Assembly (NCBI RefSeq): GCF_009834365.1
Contig: NZ_CP041348.1
Span: 736,001-800,000 of the forward strand
Length of the DNA: 64,000 bases
Origin: Komagataeibacter xylinus
GTDB lineage: Bacteria; Pseudomonadota; Alphaproteobacteria; Acetobacterales; Acetobacteraceae
Reading direction: 5' to 3'
How positions within the stretch are numbered: the first letter of the stretch is position 1; every line of letters begins with the position of its first letter. Made by a program: the position numbers and the translations under genes. Positions 18,801 through 26,674 of the stretch are shown here, piece by piece. The notes beneath the pieces are model-generated. The model was not told the DNA's origin and did not search any database. It was given only the letters and a program-made list of their open reading frames with translations.

Positions 18801-20279
18801 GGAGGCCCGCCAGTCAAAGCGCTCGCGGTCGAGCAGGCCGCCCTTGTCAGTTACGTTGAACTTACCCTTGTGCGGCGCCACCACGGTCACGAACGTCATG
18901 CGCACCAGAAAGGGTGCCAGCATGGATTCGTAGATCTCGCTCCAGAACGAATAGCGCCACCGCCCCTGCAGCCGCGACATGGTCATGGTGGTATGAAACA
19001 GATGCGGCAGGGCATAGACCGCGAGTTCATAGGGCGAGGCCGCGATCATGGTCACGCCCAGGAACAGATAGGCCAGCGGGGCCATCAGGAACATGATCCG
19101 TGGTATGGCGAAGAAGTAATTCGTTGCCGCCGCCATGTAGCAGATGCGCTGCGTCAGGCGCAGGCCAGGGCCGCGCATGGGATTGTCGATCCGCAGCATC
19201 TGGATCATGCCGCGCGCCCAGCGCACGCGCTGCCCGACCTGCAGCAGGAGGGTTTCCGTCTCGAGGCCTGCTGCAAGCGGCTCGCGCAGATAGGCCGTGC
19301 CCCACCCCTTGCGCTGCATGCGCAGGGCAGTGTGGGCATCTTCCGTTACGGTTTCAGTGGCGAAGCCGTCGATGGAGGTGATGGCCTTGCGCCTCAGCAG
19401 GGCGCATGACCCGCAGAAGAAAGTGGCATTCCAGAAATCATTGCCATCCTGCAAAAGGCCATAGAACAGGTTGCTCTCGGGAGGCACCTGCATGCCCCGG
19501 CTCATGTTGCGGCGGAACGGATCGGGGGAGTAGAAGTGATGCGGTGTCTGCAGCAGCGCGAGGTTGGGGTCGGCGACCATCCACCCCACGGTCTTCTTGA
19601 GGAAGCTGCGCACGGGCACATGGTCGCAGTCAAAGATCGCGATAATGTCGCCCGTTGTCACCTTGATGGCATGGTTGAGGTTGCCAGCTTTGGCGTGGGC
19701 ATTTTCTGCGCGGTTGATGTAGCCTGCCCCGACCTGCTCGGCAAAATCACGGAACGACCGCCGCCGCCCGTCATCAAGAATATAAACGTTCAGCTTGTCT
19801 GCCGGCCAGTCCATGGACAGGCAGCCCAGCACCGTGGTGCGGACGATCGACATATCCTCGTTATAGGTCGGCACATAGACATCAATGACCGGCCAGGTGC
19901 TTTCATCCTCCGGCAGCGGGTGAATCTGCCGTCGCAGGGGCCAGGCGAGCTGAAAATACGTAAAGCCCACCCGACAGGTGGTATAGATTTCACCAATTGC
20001 CAGTGCCAGCACCAGGATTGTCTGCAACACGCCATCCAGATCAAGCGTGGAAGTAAAGCGCCACACCAGATAGCGCCCGGATACCACAATGGACAGCACC
20101 ATCAGGAAACAGCGCGACCGGCGTTCATCATGTCGGCGAACAAGGAAGAACAGGAGCGCGCCTCCTACCGCCACGAAAAACTGGTGGTCGGGGGAGAGAT
20201 AGGTCAGGCAGACCACCGCAAGGAGTATGGCGAATAACGGGCCAGAGACGAGAGGAGATTTTAAAACGCGCCAGATCAT
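15822..20279 (-). CDS. bcsAB: fused cellulose synthase catalytic and c-di-GMP-regulated subunit BcsAB
   Basis: 1485 residues. The BcsA half makes beta-1,4-glucan from UDP-glucose: several membrane helices and the GT2 motifs YILDDGRRRSF, IFDCDHVP, FFCGSCALL, TVTEDAHT and QVGQRVRWARG. A PilZ domain near residues 550-650 keeps the RxxxR (RRNHRI) and DVSMGG motifs that bind cyclic di-GMP. After a linker and a second signal-like helix (near 740-770) comes the BcsB periplasmic half, ending in a membrane anchor. The A-B fusion is characteristic of Komagataeibacter. No upstream cmcAx/ccpAx genes are present, which again points to a type III copy. Confidence 0.96.
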   Translation of the reverse strand: MIWRVLKSPLVSGPLFAILLAVVCLTYLSPDHQFFVAVGGALLFFLVRRHDERRSRCFLMVLSIVVSGRYLVWRFTSTLDLDGVLQTILVLALAIGEIYTTCRVGFTYFQLAWPLRRQIHPLPEDESTWPVIDVYVPTYNEDMSIVRTTVLGCLSMDWPADKLNVYILDDGRRRSFRDFAEQVGAGYINRAENAHAKAGNLNHAIKVTTGDIIAIFDCDHVPVRSFLKKTVGWMVADPNLALLQTPHHFYSPDPFRRNMSRGMQVPPESNLFYGLLQDGNDFWNATFFCGSCALLRRKAITSIDGFATETVTEDAHTALRMQRKGWGTAYLREPLAAGLETETLLLQVGQRVRWARGMIQMLRIDNPMRGPGLRLTQRICYMAAATNYFFAIPRIMFLMAPLAYLFLGVTMIAASPYELAVYALPHLFHTTMTMSRLQGRWRYSFWSEIYESMLAPFLVRMTFVTVVAPHKGKFNVTDKGGLLDRERFDWRASYPGVIMAVILAVGLVSGIWAAIAHYHETVVFRAMAVNSVWVLFSLIIVLGGVAAARETRQRRRNHRIAASIPFTVAAGGAQGVACRTVDVSMGGCLLDLPPTLPLAVGDELRLHGTLAAGPLTLRAICIARHEGRAHVAWVIPDLATEKQVVGLVFGRDDAWAQWSDFPPDRPLHSLYLLLVSICGLFRPYPRAQMQASPSPAAPPDAEPDEKLPARQLVILPPHRSGAGASGLPLAMAALLLCGLAGSARATPDALSDMAPVEAAGESVAAVDDARMTMVDVDRVSHQPHTYTRSLAELGQEDDMVLRADAPLHGLGVRVGRDVIITGGTLTLSGTAHMGHVAGPVAVAVSVNNQDIGVICPAADGAFGPVSLPVSPLFFDTRNRINFRLFMRPATGTAGVAACGPGARAPAPDTARVSAADASITITPHSTLALTTVSLMPHRLLSALPYPVLDPDAAQMPVVTFALPDVSDPGVLAAAGMVASWFGADGQDRRISFNVTPVLPAQGNAVLIAPNQPGPWGAVPPGPELAVMPNPQDGFGTILVVTGRSMADVTTAARALVLGAEHDAAGSFAAAPVVHPPARQPYDAPGLVRTDQPVPLRELVSTADLRTHGLTSGMLRVKLSLPPDLRSWRSRPFMARLRLIAPEGGVLERKKSHVSVMLNDTFLHVYPLVPWSLNPFRVAGAPVEHDLELPVWRMGQQNELRLYFNVYPRHMTQAEAAASPDVVELDPSSTIDFSKSRHFAVLPDVALFASSAFPFSRMADLSETTVLLPPHPAPDTVAAFVDMMGLAGAINRYPATGVSVRTTDMPVDDTITGDILIFSTLDGLGNGQAALARAGYVRGPSLLQRLRMRMMHPGAPAPTYNLTEGAVVAAQSPFVAHRSVVAVLGGAPAALPAMVRDLRDPALMQRFQGDMVIRHGARLDNYRTGGLYTVGNMPAWMLPDWYLGGHPLLLCGLGVLAALCGTSWAMAVLGARSRRRILNNDLTGDL

Positions 20280-20858
20280 AGAAACTCGTAACTGTACCGT
20301 GCTGGCCTTGAGCAGGCTATTTAAAAGGGTGGATCAGGACCGTATTGGGGGATGGTCCTTACGGTTTTACGTCCATGACTGTCTGTTCAGGCAAGCAGGT
20401 TTCCTGCCATTACATGATGATTATTCATTAGAAATTTTTCTTTCCTGCAATGAAATCAACAGGTTATGAATATGTATTTTTTATACCAATTTGCCCTCCC
20501 GTTATATTGAAAATATAACCCTGTCAACGCCTGCCCCCATGGAATCAACATGACATCCCCGAAGCCCTAGGCATACAGGTCAAGGCTCACACGCCACCAG
20601 AAGAATACAAGGACCGTGCCCTGCGCCTGTCGCCACACCTGAGAAGGTACAAACGGTTCAGCAAGCAGTGCAATCAGCGCCTATATCTGAACGAATGTTT
20701 GAAGATGACCAAGACGGGCATTGTCAGGAGCTGCGGGACGAACAGCATGGCATGCGAGTAAGGACGCCATGCATGCACTGGGTTCATCAATCTGGAGCCT
20801 TGCTTATGGTGCCTCCACCAGAGCAGGGCTTTTTCATTGATGCTTTTTTATCCACGTC
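20280..20858. other. upstream region of bcsAB and gene-poor interval
   Basis: The AT-rich part at 20380-20520 may hold the bcsAB promoter, but no clear box stands out. The stretch 20540-20800 has no start-to-stop frame with coding character. It borders an IS5-type element and may be insertion debris. Confidence 0.45.
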
Positions 20859-21718
20859 TCAATTTTCATCATGAAAATCAGTCTTGACCCTGGCGTTCAT
20901 TAAAATATCAAACACCAGCCTTTTATGCTCGACCGATGGCATCCAGTCATCGAGACTGACGTGAGAAGCATTCCTGCCGACAAGGATGGATTTCACCACC
21001 ATATCCGCGACAGCCCGCCACTCCTTGAGCCTTGCCCACAGGTTTTCGACCAGATGCCAGTGTCTGTAAGCCCATTTGGGACAGGCGACTTCTGGATCAT
21101 TCTTCCTTGGCGGGATGACAGGGCGAGATCCACGGTTCCAAAGATCTTCACGAAATTTATGTGAGGCATACCCACGATCGCAGACGACATAGATTGGTGG
21201 GTATGGCAGAGCGTCAAGCAGGGCGTAGGCACACGGTAATTCATGTGCCTGTCCGGGTGCCAGCGTGAAGGACAGTGCCCTGCCATGACTGTCCGCAGCT
21301 ACGCAGACCTTGGTGCCAAATCCTCCACGTGAGCGGCCAAGAGCCTCACGATCCTTTCGGCGTTCTCTGTGCCCCCTTTTTTAGCCGCTCCGGCCGCCTT
21401 ATGATGGGCACGGATTGTCGTGCCATCAAGAAAGACCATGCCGAGGTCTTGATCCCTGTCTTTGACCTTTTCAAAGAGGCGCTGCCACACACCGAGCTTC
21501 GACCATCGAATGAACAACTGTGCTGCAATCCACCAGGGACCAAACTCTGATGGCAAGGCACGCCACTTCGCGCCGTTCTGATGGCGCCAGAAAATCGCGG
21601 ATATCGTCCGTCGAAGGTTCTTTGGTGGGGTCTTGCCCTTCGGACGGACTTCCTCGATCAAAGGCTCCCAGACGGACCATGCGGTATCGGAAAAGACAGA
21701 CTGCATCATGCTCATCAT
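20859..21718 (-). CDS. IS5-family (IS427-like) transposase, two frames joined by -1 frameshift
   Basis: Frame 1 (from 21718) reads MMSMMQSVFSDTAWSVWEPL, FWRHQNGAKWRALPSEFGPW and, with the first catalytic Asp, MVFLDGTTIRAHHKAAGAAKKG. Frame 2 continues as REALGRSRGGFGTKVCVAAD, YVVCDRGYASHKFRE and HLVENLWARLKEWRAVA, ending at a TGA at 20859-20861. The switch lies at A AAA AAG G near 21375-21385, a classic -1 slippery heptamer, so the two frames probably give one active transposase. The element's inverted repeats could not be placed with confidence. Confidence 0.85.
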
Positions 21719-22067
21719 AAACAGCTATGCAATCCGTTCCGTCATTCAAGACCTAACAGGCCCTAATCACCCGTTCCCTCTGCTGATGGAATATTCAGCG
21801 ATGCCATGCCAGAGATAGTTATCTGGCGATGTTTCTGGAATTGTCTTCATCATACAAAACACAGAGGCCTATGTCGCTTTCCAGTTTTTCCAGTAAAATT
21901 AATTCCAATTATTATTTTATTCTGCATATTATTCTTCTTTCTGTCTTCTGAGACTTCATGATGGACACGTTCCGCATTGAGACAGAAATACCGATGCATT
22001 CGAAGAACTCACGTGCCAACGTGGATTTCCCGTTACCCACAGGACCAATGAGTAGGCTTTTGAACGC
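21719..22067. other. chromosomal flank left of the element
   Basis: No supported gene. A short minus-strand frame contains a Walker-A-like string but has no gene context (see rejected items). This is the sequence that lay downstream of tRNA-fMet before the element inserted. Confidence 0.5.
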
Positions 22068-22096
22068 AAAAACCCCGCCATTGGGGGCGGGTTTTT
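22068..22096 (-). terminator. stranded rRNA-operon terminator
   Basis: The hairpin CCCGCC / GGCGGG is flanked by A and T runs (AAAAAC...GTTTTT), so it can terminate on either strand. It lies 24 nt beyond the left attachment core. Before insertion it would have directly followed tRNA-fMet on the minus strand, the natural place for the rrn terminator. Confidence 0.7.
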
Positions 22097-22120
22097 GTAT
22101 TTTATTAGGTGATGTAAGTC

Positions 22121-22154
22121 TGGTTGCGGGGACACGCAGCCCCCGATACCGACA
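22121..22154. repeat. left attachment site (attL) with attP half-arm
   Basis: Core TGGTTGCGGGGA at 22121-22132 is identical to the tRNA-fMet 3' end at 60729-60740 and in the same orientation. The inner arm GATACCGACA (22145-22154) is the exact inverse of TGTCGGTATC at the other end (60717-60726). Confidence 0.85.
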
Positions 22155-22221
22155 GTCTTTGATTTTTTCTATATAAATCAAAAATAAAATTCATACAGTC
22201 TTTCGATAGATGACAAATACG

Positions 22222-23253
22222 CTAATCCTCTTTGACCGGTTTTACATCAACGGCCACTTTAGAAACATTGTAGCGTGCAACCGAACCACAAGAAGCCTTC
22301 TCGGGATCGAAAAGCGCCAGATTGAATCCGTCACTCACAGAACTACGATAAATGACCCCATCAAAGCCGCTTTTCTTAATGAACTCACATAAGTATTGAC
22401 TAGGAATATAATCAATAGCGGCACCGTGAGGTAGCACCGGTCGGGTCAGTTCATCGCCAAGGCGCTCTAGAAACGGGAGAGCAGCTCGTAACCGGCCGAT
22501 ATCAGTAGTGTCGGTCAAAATAAATGGCGAAACAAGCTTACGTGGATTACGCAAATCGACAGCTTTAATACTTGGAATGTCAAACTGAGCCACACAAGCA
22601 TTTTCGCCGGTATGTGGTCGGACTTCTGCCACTGCAGTGCCTGGTTGCGATCCAAGATAAAGATATGGGATACCCGCAGGATTGGCACGACCGTGCGAGG
22701 CCCTACGACGTGGCGGCGCGCCCATCTGGTCGATCGGATAATCTTCGTCGTCGACACAGATACGGGAGCGAAACCAGCGGTGCGGCAAGTTCGACGCAAT
22801 CAGCAACGCCAAATGTCCTCGCAACTGATCAAGGTCGATCTCCACGTCGAGAAACCAACGATTCCTATACATCATTTCATCACGAAGTTTTTCCCACTGC
22901 TCTAAACCCTTGCTAATGTAACTCTCGGAAGGAGCAAAATATTGACGGACTATTTCGCCATCATCCAGAATTTCACTGAGCAATTCTTTAGCATGTGCCA
23001 CGTCCATTGCTGGATGGTCAAAGAGATTCCAATCATCCTTCAACCACTCAACCAAAAGCTTGCCATCATCATTACGTTCATAGATGTTAATGAGCGCCCC
23101 AAAAACATCCGCAAGCTGCGATGGCTCGACTAAAGGTACATTTAGCGTGCCACAAAAACTACATGTACCCTGCTTAGATTTGAGTGACGGTATTATGTTG
23201 CCACGAAGCCCAACGTCACCAAAACACTCAGGGCAACAGTATCTTTTAGCCAT
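22222..23253 (-). CDS. HEPN/RES N-terminal and RES-domain protein
   Basis: 343 residues. The N-terminus has a zinc ribbon (CCPEC near residue 6-10 and CSFC near 31-34) and a helical region of the kind named HEPN/RES N-terminal. The C-terminal half is a RES domain with Arg in HRWFRSR, Tyr in IPYLYLGSQP, Glu in AVAEVRPH and Ser in SDGFNLALF. RES toxins degrade NAD+ in type II toxin-antitoxin pairs; no small Xre antitoxin is adjacent here. It follows the T4-beta-like gene by 7 nt, so the three genes 24953-22222 form an operon. Its product may be the effector of that operon (inference). Confidence 0.8.
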   Translation of the reverse strand: MAKRYCCPECFGDVGLRGNIIPSLKSKQGTCSFCGTLNVPLVEPSQLADVFGALINIYERNDDGKLLVEWLKDDWNLFDHPAMDVAHAKELLSEILDDGEIVRQYFAPSESYISKGLEQWEKLRDEMMYRNRWFLDVEIDLDQLRGHLALLIASNLPHRWFRSRICVDDEDYPIDQMGAPPRRRASHGRANPAGIPYLYLGSQPGTAVAEVRPHTGENACVAQFDIPSIKAVDLRNPRKLVSPFILTDTTDIGRLRAALPFLERLGDELTRPVLPHGAAIDYIPSQYLCEFIKKSGFDGVIYRSSVSDGFNLALFDPEKASCGSVARYNVSKVAVDVKPVKED

Positions 23254-23260
23254 ACGCGCC

Positions 23261-24196
23261 TCAACCGAGATAGGCTGCTAAGGTCTCGATATGATGTTTC
23301 ATTGAGAGTTTTTTTACATAACCCAGCCCTGGAAAATGACCTTTCGCATGTAGTTCTCGAAACTCCTTAATCGCACTAGTTTCGAGTAGCTTTGATCTCT
23401 TCGTATTAAGTTTCTTGATTAGCTTATCAAGTGCTTGCCCGAATTTTCCGGCAGGATCTGTTGGAGTATCTTTAGTATCTGACACAAAATGATAAATATA
23501 CATCATATCATCTTGGTCAGGATCTATAAAAGTCAAATGGAGAGCAACAGCATACGCAGGGCCTCCGCTTTCACTATAACTATCACCAACCGTCAAAAAA
23601 TCTCCGAAGCCAGACATACCAAGATCTGAATATGTCACATGCAAATCAGAAAATTCCTCAATTTCTGGGTAATCAGCATTCCTCTGACGATTAAAACCAT
23701 CCTGCACAAGAACGCGATCACTTGAAACAAAATGCTTTCGATAAAGAAGTTTAGCATGATCTTCAATGAAGACATTCTTGATATTCTTCATTTCACTTGC
23801 CAGATCCGCAACCAGCAATTTAGGTGCACTAAAGCCAGCATGAATAAATACTGGATGATGATCAGCGTGAGATGAATAACACGTAAGGACATCTTCTACA
23901 TTCATGTCACTACGCAACAGGATTCCTGCAACGATAGATTCATGACAGGAATAACCATCTTTGAGCAATTGACTAATATTAGCACCATCTTCTTGATGGT
24001 CACCGTGATGAGGATTTACAATAACGATTGCACGACCACCGGCAGAGCAAATTGCTTTGAGGGTTTTTTCAAGTCCCCCTAACGCCTCTCTAACGGGTTC
24101 AATGATCGGAGTGAAATTGTTATCAGCCATTAAAGTGGCCATTTCACGAATAGTAATCAGTTCGAATTGTTTTCCACGAAAATAAGGATAATACAT
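23261..24196 (-). CDS. sce7725 / T4 beta-like family protein
   Basis: 311 residues beginning MYYPYFRGKQFELITIRE, the signature start of this family; an upstream in-frame ATG at 24226 would overlap the preceding gene and is less likely. The rest alternates beta strands and helices (FTPIIEPVREALGGLEKTL, IVIVNPHHGDH, PVFIHAGFSA), suggesting a TIM-barrel-like fold. The family is named after phage T4 beta protein and is usually found beside sce7726-type genes. No biochemical role is established to my knowledge. It is the middle gene of the left cargo operon. Confidence 0.75.
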   Translation of the reverse strand: MYYPYFRGKQFELITIREMATLMADNNFTPIIEPVREALGGLEKTLKAICSAGGRAIVIVNPHHGDHQEDGANISQLLKDGYSCHESIVAGILLRSDMNVEDVLTCYSSHADHHPVFIHAGFSAPKLLVADLASEMKNIKNVFIEDHAKLLYRKHFVSSDRVLVQDGFNRQRNADYPEIEEFSDLHVTYSDLGMSGFGDFLTVGDSYSESGGPAYAVALHLTFIDPDQDDMMYIYHFVSDTKDTPTDPAGKFGQALDKLIKKLNTKRSKLLETSAIKEFRELHAKGHFPGLGYVKKLSMKHHIETLAAYLG

Positions 24197-24203
24197 GCGG
24201 TCT

Positions 24204-24953
24204 TCAGCTCCATGCCATTGCCGCATCCAGCGGACTTCTGACGGCCTCTACCAACCGATCATGATCGGTCCGGCGAACGGGAATTGATAGGGCAGCAGCT
24301 TGCAACGATTGCGGCAACTGCTCGACAAGTTCACTCAGTGGCGCAAGATTACGGGTCCGCTTGAGAACACGTACCATTTCGGCATGCACACTCACTGGAT
24401 CGAGATCAATGAAAAGCTCTCGTAAAACAGCATGACGTCGAGTGTTAGGAACATCTGGCACAGTACGTCCTAACGCTTTAATAATCGAAGTCGCTTCAGC
24501 AGCCCGAAGTGACTCGAATACAGATGCAGGGCAAACCCGTTCAGGGCTATCCAGAGCTTCCCGCACCGTTGATATCTGGTAGCGTTTGGATAAGCACATA
24601 ACACCAACGTCTGACGGAACAGTAGATAAGACGCCGTTTACATGACTTTCACTCGCGATAACGTTAACTTTCGCGAATACACGTTTATAATTTTCGACTT
24701 GGTTAGCAAGACGGACCAAACTATCCCGTTCGGATTTTATCTCATAAACGGTCGCTGTACCGTTCAAAACAACAAGGTCAGCTTTGCATGATCCCGCCCT
24801 GAATTCATTGAGCATCGATGCAGTACGCAGTGAGTGGGTGCCCATCAGTATCTTGTGACTGATTGCCGTCCGATAGACATACTCGTCACGCTTCCCCGCG
24901 ACTTTAAGTGTGTCAAAAGCCGCATCGAAAACGTCACCAATGCTTGCCTGCAA
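24204..24953 (-). CDS. sce7726 family protein, start uncertain
   Basis: 250 residues from a TTG start. The core KADLVVLNGTATVYEIKSERDSLVRLANQVENYKRV fits a PD-(D/E)XK nuclease-like fold, with Asp in KADL and E-x-K in YEIKSE. The frame stays open upstream to 25115, and that extension (LSAFTRLFSAAVFRELAKKG) looks like the usual N-terminus of the family, yet no ATG or GTG occurs in it. The real start may therefore be a rare codon near 25091, or the 5' end may be damaged. First gene of the three-gene left cargo operon. Confidence 0.75.
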   Translation of the reverse strand: MQASIGDVFDAAFDTLKVAGKRDEYVYRTAISHKILMGTHSLRTASMLNEFRAGSCKADLVVLNGTATVYEIKSERDSLVRLANQVENYKRVFAKVNVIASESHVNGVLSTVPSDVGVMCLSKRYQISTVREALDSPERVCPASVFESLRAAEATSIIKALGRTVPDVPNTRRHAVLRELFIDLDPVSVHAEMVRVLKRTRNLAPLSELVEQLPQSLQAAALSIPVRRTDHDRLVEAVRSPLDAAMAWS

Positions 24954-25262
24954 GCCACAACGAGCCTCAAGATCAGTTTGATCTACGAGCCGACGGAATA
25001 GACCGGACCGCCCCTTCTTCGCCAGTTCCCGGAAAACAGCGGCGGAGAATAGGCGTGTAAACGCAGACAGTTGTACTGAGCTGTAGATGGCCGTTCCTCC
25101 CGTCCATTGAGCAGTTCACTTTATGACCTTACGATTCGAGTATTTTTACCAAAAAACTCTTACCAAGGAATCCAGAAAATTGGCGGGGCAGACCAGACAA
25201 ACACTCCGATGACACCAGATCACACTCTTCACCTTGATTGTAACCAATCAGCGTCCCTTGCG
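24954..25262. other. interval between left cargo and trb operon
   Basis: Contains the in-frame upstream extension of the sce7726-type gene (to 25115) and the likely cargo promoter region (25115-25200). No separate gene is seen. Confidence 0.5.
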
Positions 25263-25484
25263 CTAGAGCTTCGCTCTTCGCGCCTTGGCGAAACCCCGAT
25301 CGGTAGCGATAAACCGGGTCAGCATGGGCGCGATGAGACGCACGGGATCGATGGGCACCAGCCCGGTTCCACGACCCAAAATTTCAGCATAGGCGACAAG
25401 ATCACGATGCAGGGTGGCCGGCAACTCCAGCGTGACTTTCACGGGCTTGTCATCCTCGATCGGACCGAGCTTCAGCTTCGTCAT
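25263..25484 (-). CDS. DUF2274 protein, last gene of trb operon
   Basis: 73 residues starting MTKLKLGPIEDDKPVKVTLELP and ending TDRGFAKARRAKL. The family is found almost only at the 3' end of trb operons; its role is unknown. The fold is probably a ribbon-helix-helix-like small protein. The ATG at 25484 overlaps the trbI stop (ATGA), which decides the start against a longer reading from 25508. Confidence 0.85.
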   Translation of the reverse strand: MTKLKLGPIEDDKPVKVTLELPATLHRDLVAYAEILGRGTGLVPIDPVRLIAPMLTRFIATDRGFAKARRAKL

Positions 25485-26674
25485 GGGTGGATTTCCTCCT
25501 GTGTCCAAGGCTTTAGAACCAGATCGCGGTTCAGAATGAGCGTGAACGGCAGGCCGGGCCTGTCGGTCAGCGTCGGCTGAATATCCAGACTGCGGTCGAT
25601 CAGACGGTTACCGACCATGGAGAAACCATTGCTGGCCCCTGAACGGATGGCCTGCATCAGGTTGTTCTCGTTCCATGACGTGCCGGCTTCGGAACCCACG
25701 CTGAGAAGAGTCGTCACGAGGGCAGCCTTGAAAAGCTGGCCCCAATGATTGTTCACCTCATCGGATAGACCGGACTGCCCGATGGCGTCGCCACCGAGCA
25801 GCTTTTCCAGCACCAGGCTCTCCCCGTTCGGGTAGATCAGCCGGGTCCAGATGATCTGGGTCCGCTGCTGTCCGAAGGAAACACTGCTGTTATAGGCCCC
25901 GAACAGGGTGCTGCCCTGCGGGACCAGCAGATAACGACCGGTCGGGCTGTCATAGACGTTCTGGGTGACATGACCGACGATCTGGCCGGGCAGATCGGAG
26001 CTGATTTTCGTATTCAATGCTCCGGCGATGACGGTCCCTGCCTGAAGGATATAAGGGGACGCGGGCGGCATAATCCGGTCCGGGCTGACCGTCGCACGGT
26101 CCGGCTTCCCCGCCAGAAAGGTACGATTGACAGCCTGCTGGTCGGTTCCTGCCGATGATGCCCGCACTCCAGGAGCGGCCGCCATCACCGGCACCGCCTG
26201 GGCGCTCTGACCCTCTCGTACCTCGACCTGCGCGAAGAGCCTGCTGGTGCGCGCGGCTTCGATCTCCTGGTCGCCGCGACGATTCCCCATGCCGGGAACC
26301 GGCCCCGCACGTCCCTGCCGCTGCGCATTGAGGATCGGCCCGCCCAGATCACCGGGCAGAGGCTGCCCCAGCTTCGGTACATTGGTATAGTCGCTGGGCA
26401 AAGCCGACAGCCCGTCGGCCGAGGCCCGCGCGTCGGTATCCTGTGCTGCCTGAACCGGCCCTTTTGGCGTGTTGCCTTGCAGCGCGTAACCCAGCGCGAG
26501 ACCGATGGCGAGCATCCCAGCCGCCCCCAGGGTCCAGATGACGGGGCGCGACAGCTTTACGACCGGCGGACGCTGTGCGCGCAGCCGCAGATCGGGTGAC
26601 GGTGCTGGTCCCGCTGCGCTCCCGTTGCCGGTAGCGCCCCCGTCCTCATCCGGGCGTTCTTCCGCGCTGCTCAT
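25481..26674 (-). CDS. trbI: conjugal transfer protein TrbI (VirB10-like)
   Basis: 397 residues. Inner-membrane anchored protein that spans to the outer-membrane pore of the type IV secretion channel. A short cytoplasmic tail is followed by one helix (about residues 44-65, VIWTLGAAGMLAIGLALGYAL), a proline/glycine-rich linker, and the C-terminal VirB10 beta-domain (ILQAGTVIAGALNTKISSDLPGQIVGHVTQNVYDS, LLVPQGSTLFGAYNSS). Length and domain order are normal. The start overlaps the trbG stop. Confidence 0.93.
   Translation of the reverse strand: MSSAEERPDEDGGATGNGSAAGPAPSPDLRLRAQRPPVVKLSRPVIWTLGAAGMLAIGLALGYALQGNTPKGPVQAAQDTDARASADGLSALPSDYTNVPKLGQPLPGDLGGPILNAQRQGRAGPVPGMGNRRGDQEIEAARTSRLFAQVEVREGQSAQAVPVMAAAPGVRASSAGTDQQAVNRTFLAGKPDRATVSPDRIMPPASPYILQAGTVIAGALNTKISSDLPGQIVGHVTQNVYDSPTGRYLLVPQGSTLFGAYNSSVSFGQQRTQIIWTRLIYPNGESLVLEKLLGGDAIGQSGLSDEVNNHWGQLFKAALVTTLLSVGSEAGTSWNENNLMQAIRSGASNGFSMVGNRLIDRSLDIQPTLTDRPGLPFTLILNRDLVLKPWTQEEIHP

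Noticed and set aside
18126..19409. 427-codon open frame on the plus strand
   Set aside because: Antisense to bcsAB, including the catalytic motifs; not a gene.
21912..22181. Minus-strand frame with a Walker-A-like string (IGPVGNGKSTLARE)
   Set aside because: It runs through the rrn-type terminator and the attachment core, has no other ATPase motifs and no gene context; the match is most likely chance.
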